DNA of 7,022 bases. Source: an uncultured Bacilli bacterium. GTDB taxonomy: Bacteria; Bacillota_I; Bacilli_A; RF39; UBA660. Shown piece by piece: positions 5,775 to 7,022 of the stretch; position 1 is the first letter of the stretch; every line of letters starts with the position of its first letter. The translations under genes were made by a program, and so were the position numbers. The notes below the pieces were generated by a model. That model was not told the origin of the DNA, made no database searches, and saw nothing but the letters and a program-made list of their open reading frames with translations. The stretch spans positions 1-7,022 of the forward strand of contig CANQNZ010000062.1 in NCBI GenBank assembly GCA_947625365.1. Direction: 5' to 3'.

Positions 5775-7022
5775 ATTCAACTATATATGGATTTTCTTTT
5801 GTTCCATTACCTGTTGCTAACGTGCCAGCGTTCAAATTTATTACGGGGCGTACAAGTAAGGCATTTTCGTGAACGTAGACATTGTCGTAGATTTTGCCGA
5901 CAGCCATGCCATCAAACTCATAAGCGTCAGAACTATATGAGGAGCTAGGCGACATAGACCACATCCACCAATAATCAATTCCTTTACCATAACTTAAAAG
6001 ATAGTTATCTCTTGTGGCATAGGGGCTATTATAAGACATTCCAGCATATGTCATTTCATCGACGGTTAAAAGGCCTACTTTTAGTTTATACACTCCTCCA
6101 TAAGTACGTGTACCACTACTTTGCATTGTTGGGTCGGGACATTTGAAACTCGGTTTTTTATCTGTTAAAAGTCTTTTATATGCTCCATAATTAATTGTTT
6201 CACTTTCATCTCCACTTCCATATGAGGTATCATTGCAATATGTTGTTTGAGCAATTTTATCATCTAATTCTCCTAAATTTCTATGATACCAATTTTCTAA
6301 ATATGATTTTATAGTACTATTTTCCCCTACATTAGAATTTATGAAGTTTGCACTACCGTTATAAGTACTTTTACACGGTGATGCTTTTGTACATGCTGTA
6401 TTCTCATAAGTATATCCGACATATTTACGGTCTTGATAATCCTCATTAAATACCGAACCTCCAGTTGGATTATCTGTTACTAATCTTATAGTGCTATCCC
6501 CATTTATTCGAAGTATTCTCCATAAGATTGAACTTCCTGATTTCTGAGTTGGTTCTTCAACTATTGCTTCTTTGCATTCTTGGGCTGTTGCATATGAATA
6601 TGAACTATAATAATAATCACACTCGGATTCGGCTTCTTCGTAGTCTATATATGCTGATTCTTTTTTTCCTACTTGCCCGACTATATATAAATAATCATCC
6701 TCTTTTGATATGCCAAATTGAACATAATTATTTTCGACTGCTCCTCTATAGTAATAGCTTGCTCCGTCATCATCATAATCTAAATATAATCCACTTAGGG
6801 ATGTATCACCTTCTAATGGATATCCTTGAGTAAAATTAGGTGTTTCGCTACGCAATTTATTATTAGTTAATATTTTTCCAGCTAATAGTCCTCCATCGCC
6901 AGCCGTTGCTTCTATCGTTATTTTAAAAGTAAATTCTTTATTTGTCCCATTTGCTACTGATGTATTCTCATCCATCCAACTTCTTACATCTATTATTTTT
7001 GTAGTATCAGGTGTTAATACTC
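5773..7022 (-). CDS. C-terminal part of a probable secreted surface protein (5' end off the right edge)
   Basis: The frame is open from the right edge, so the Met at 6975 is internal; 15 more in-frame codons precede it (VLTPDTTKIIDVRSW). Residues below count from that Met. The first part (1-90) is beta-like, with FTFKITIEATAG (15-26) and an acidic/Tyr stretch DYDDDGASYYYRGAVENNYV (66-85). A globular unit then runs from WRILRINGDSTIRLV (152-166) to the end. It includes LENWYHRNLG (226-235), KPSFKCP (274-280), VGLLTVDEMTYAG (300-312), DYWWMWSMSP (334-343) and VRPVINLN...GNGTKENPYIVE (375-400). I recall this pattern from widespread uncharacterised exported proteins of gut Bacillota (possibly DUF6273-like, with a lectin- or FGE-like look), but cannot confirm it. 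Six Cys (119, 134, 195, 201, 247, 279) suggest disulfides outside the cell. No LPXTG-type anchor is present at the C-terminus. Confidence 0.85.
   Translation of the reverse strand, partial: VLTPDTTKIIDVRSWMDENTSVANGTNKEFTFKITIEATAGDGGLLAGKILTNNKLRSETPNFTQGYPLEGDTSLSGLYLDYDDDGASYYYRGAVENNYVQFGISKEDDYLYIVGQVGKKESAYIDYEEAESECDYYYSSYSYATAQECKEAIVEEPTQKSGSSILWRILRINGDSTIRLVTDNPTGGSVFNEDYQDRKYVGYTYENTACTKASPCKSTYNGSANFINSNVGENSTIKSYLENWYHRNLGELDDKIAQTTYCNDTSYGSGDESETINYGAYKRLLTDKKPSFKCPDPTMQSSGTRTYGGVYKLKVGLLTVDEMTYAGMSYNSPYATRDNYLLSYGKGIDYWWMWSMSPSSSYSSDAYEFDGMAVGKIYDNVYVHENALLVRPVINLNAGTLATGNGTKENPYIVE

Noticed and set aside
5880..6010. Diversity-generating retroelement variable region
   Set aside because: The lectin-like look is suggestive, but no reverse transcriptase, template repeat or accessory gene is in the window.
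6528..6833. Plus-strand frame of 101 codons antisense to the right-edge surface gene
   Set aside because: Leu/His/Asn-rich composition is the antisense image of a Tyr/Asp/Ser-rich protein; no ribosome binding site.
1..7022. CRISPR arrays, tRNA or rRNA genes, insertion sequences
   Set aside because: Scanning the gaps and gene ends showed no spaced direct repeats, cloverleaf, rRNA-like block, transposase or terminal inverted repeats.

Overview
The window comes from a low-GC, standard-code bacterium, most likely a Bacillota (Firmicutes) lineage of the Bacilli or gut uncultured type. The evidence is the strong A/T bias, AAGGAGG/AAGGAAG-type ribosome binding sites, TAA stops, TGG for Trp, and the gene order recD2 - AI-2E-family permease - alaS, which as I remember it matches the B. 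subtilis yrrC-yrrI-alaS neighbourhood. The exact lineage is inference.

Every gene I can support lies on the minus strand, so the window reads from right to left. At 7022-5773 is the C-terminal part (5' end off the window) of a cysteine-containing, probably secreted surface protein, ending in an A/T-rich hairpin terminator. At 5746-3297 is a unit of recD2 (732-aa helicase) followed 20 bases later by a 50-aa membrane-anchored small protein, closed by a good terminator. At 3293-301 is a unit of an AI-2E-family permease followed 22 bases later by a compact alanyl-tRNA synthetase, closed by another terminator. At 252-1 is the start of a second secreted or membrane-anchored surface-type protein that runs off the left edge.

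The most striking feature is the promoter of that left-edge gene. It has perfect consensus -35 (TTGACA) and -10 (TATAAT) boxes separated by a 19-base spacer that contains a run of nine G. A G9 run is very unlikely in DNA this A/T-rich. Placed between the promoter boxes of a surface-protein gene, it looks like a slipped-strand phase-variation switch of the type known from Neisseria porA. A 6-bp inverted repeat overlaps the -35 box.

A second notable point is the alanyl-tRNA synthetase. It is only 584 residues, against roughly 875 in typical bacteria. It keeps the catalytic core and the full editing metal site, but appears to lack the barrel subdomain before the editing domain and all of the C-terminal coiled-coil/DHHA1 region. 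No remnant of the missing part lies downstream.

The recD2-to-alaS housekeeping block is thus flanked on both sides by genes for probable exported proteins, which may belong to one paralogous family.
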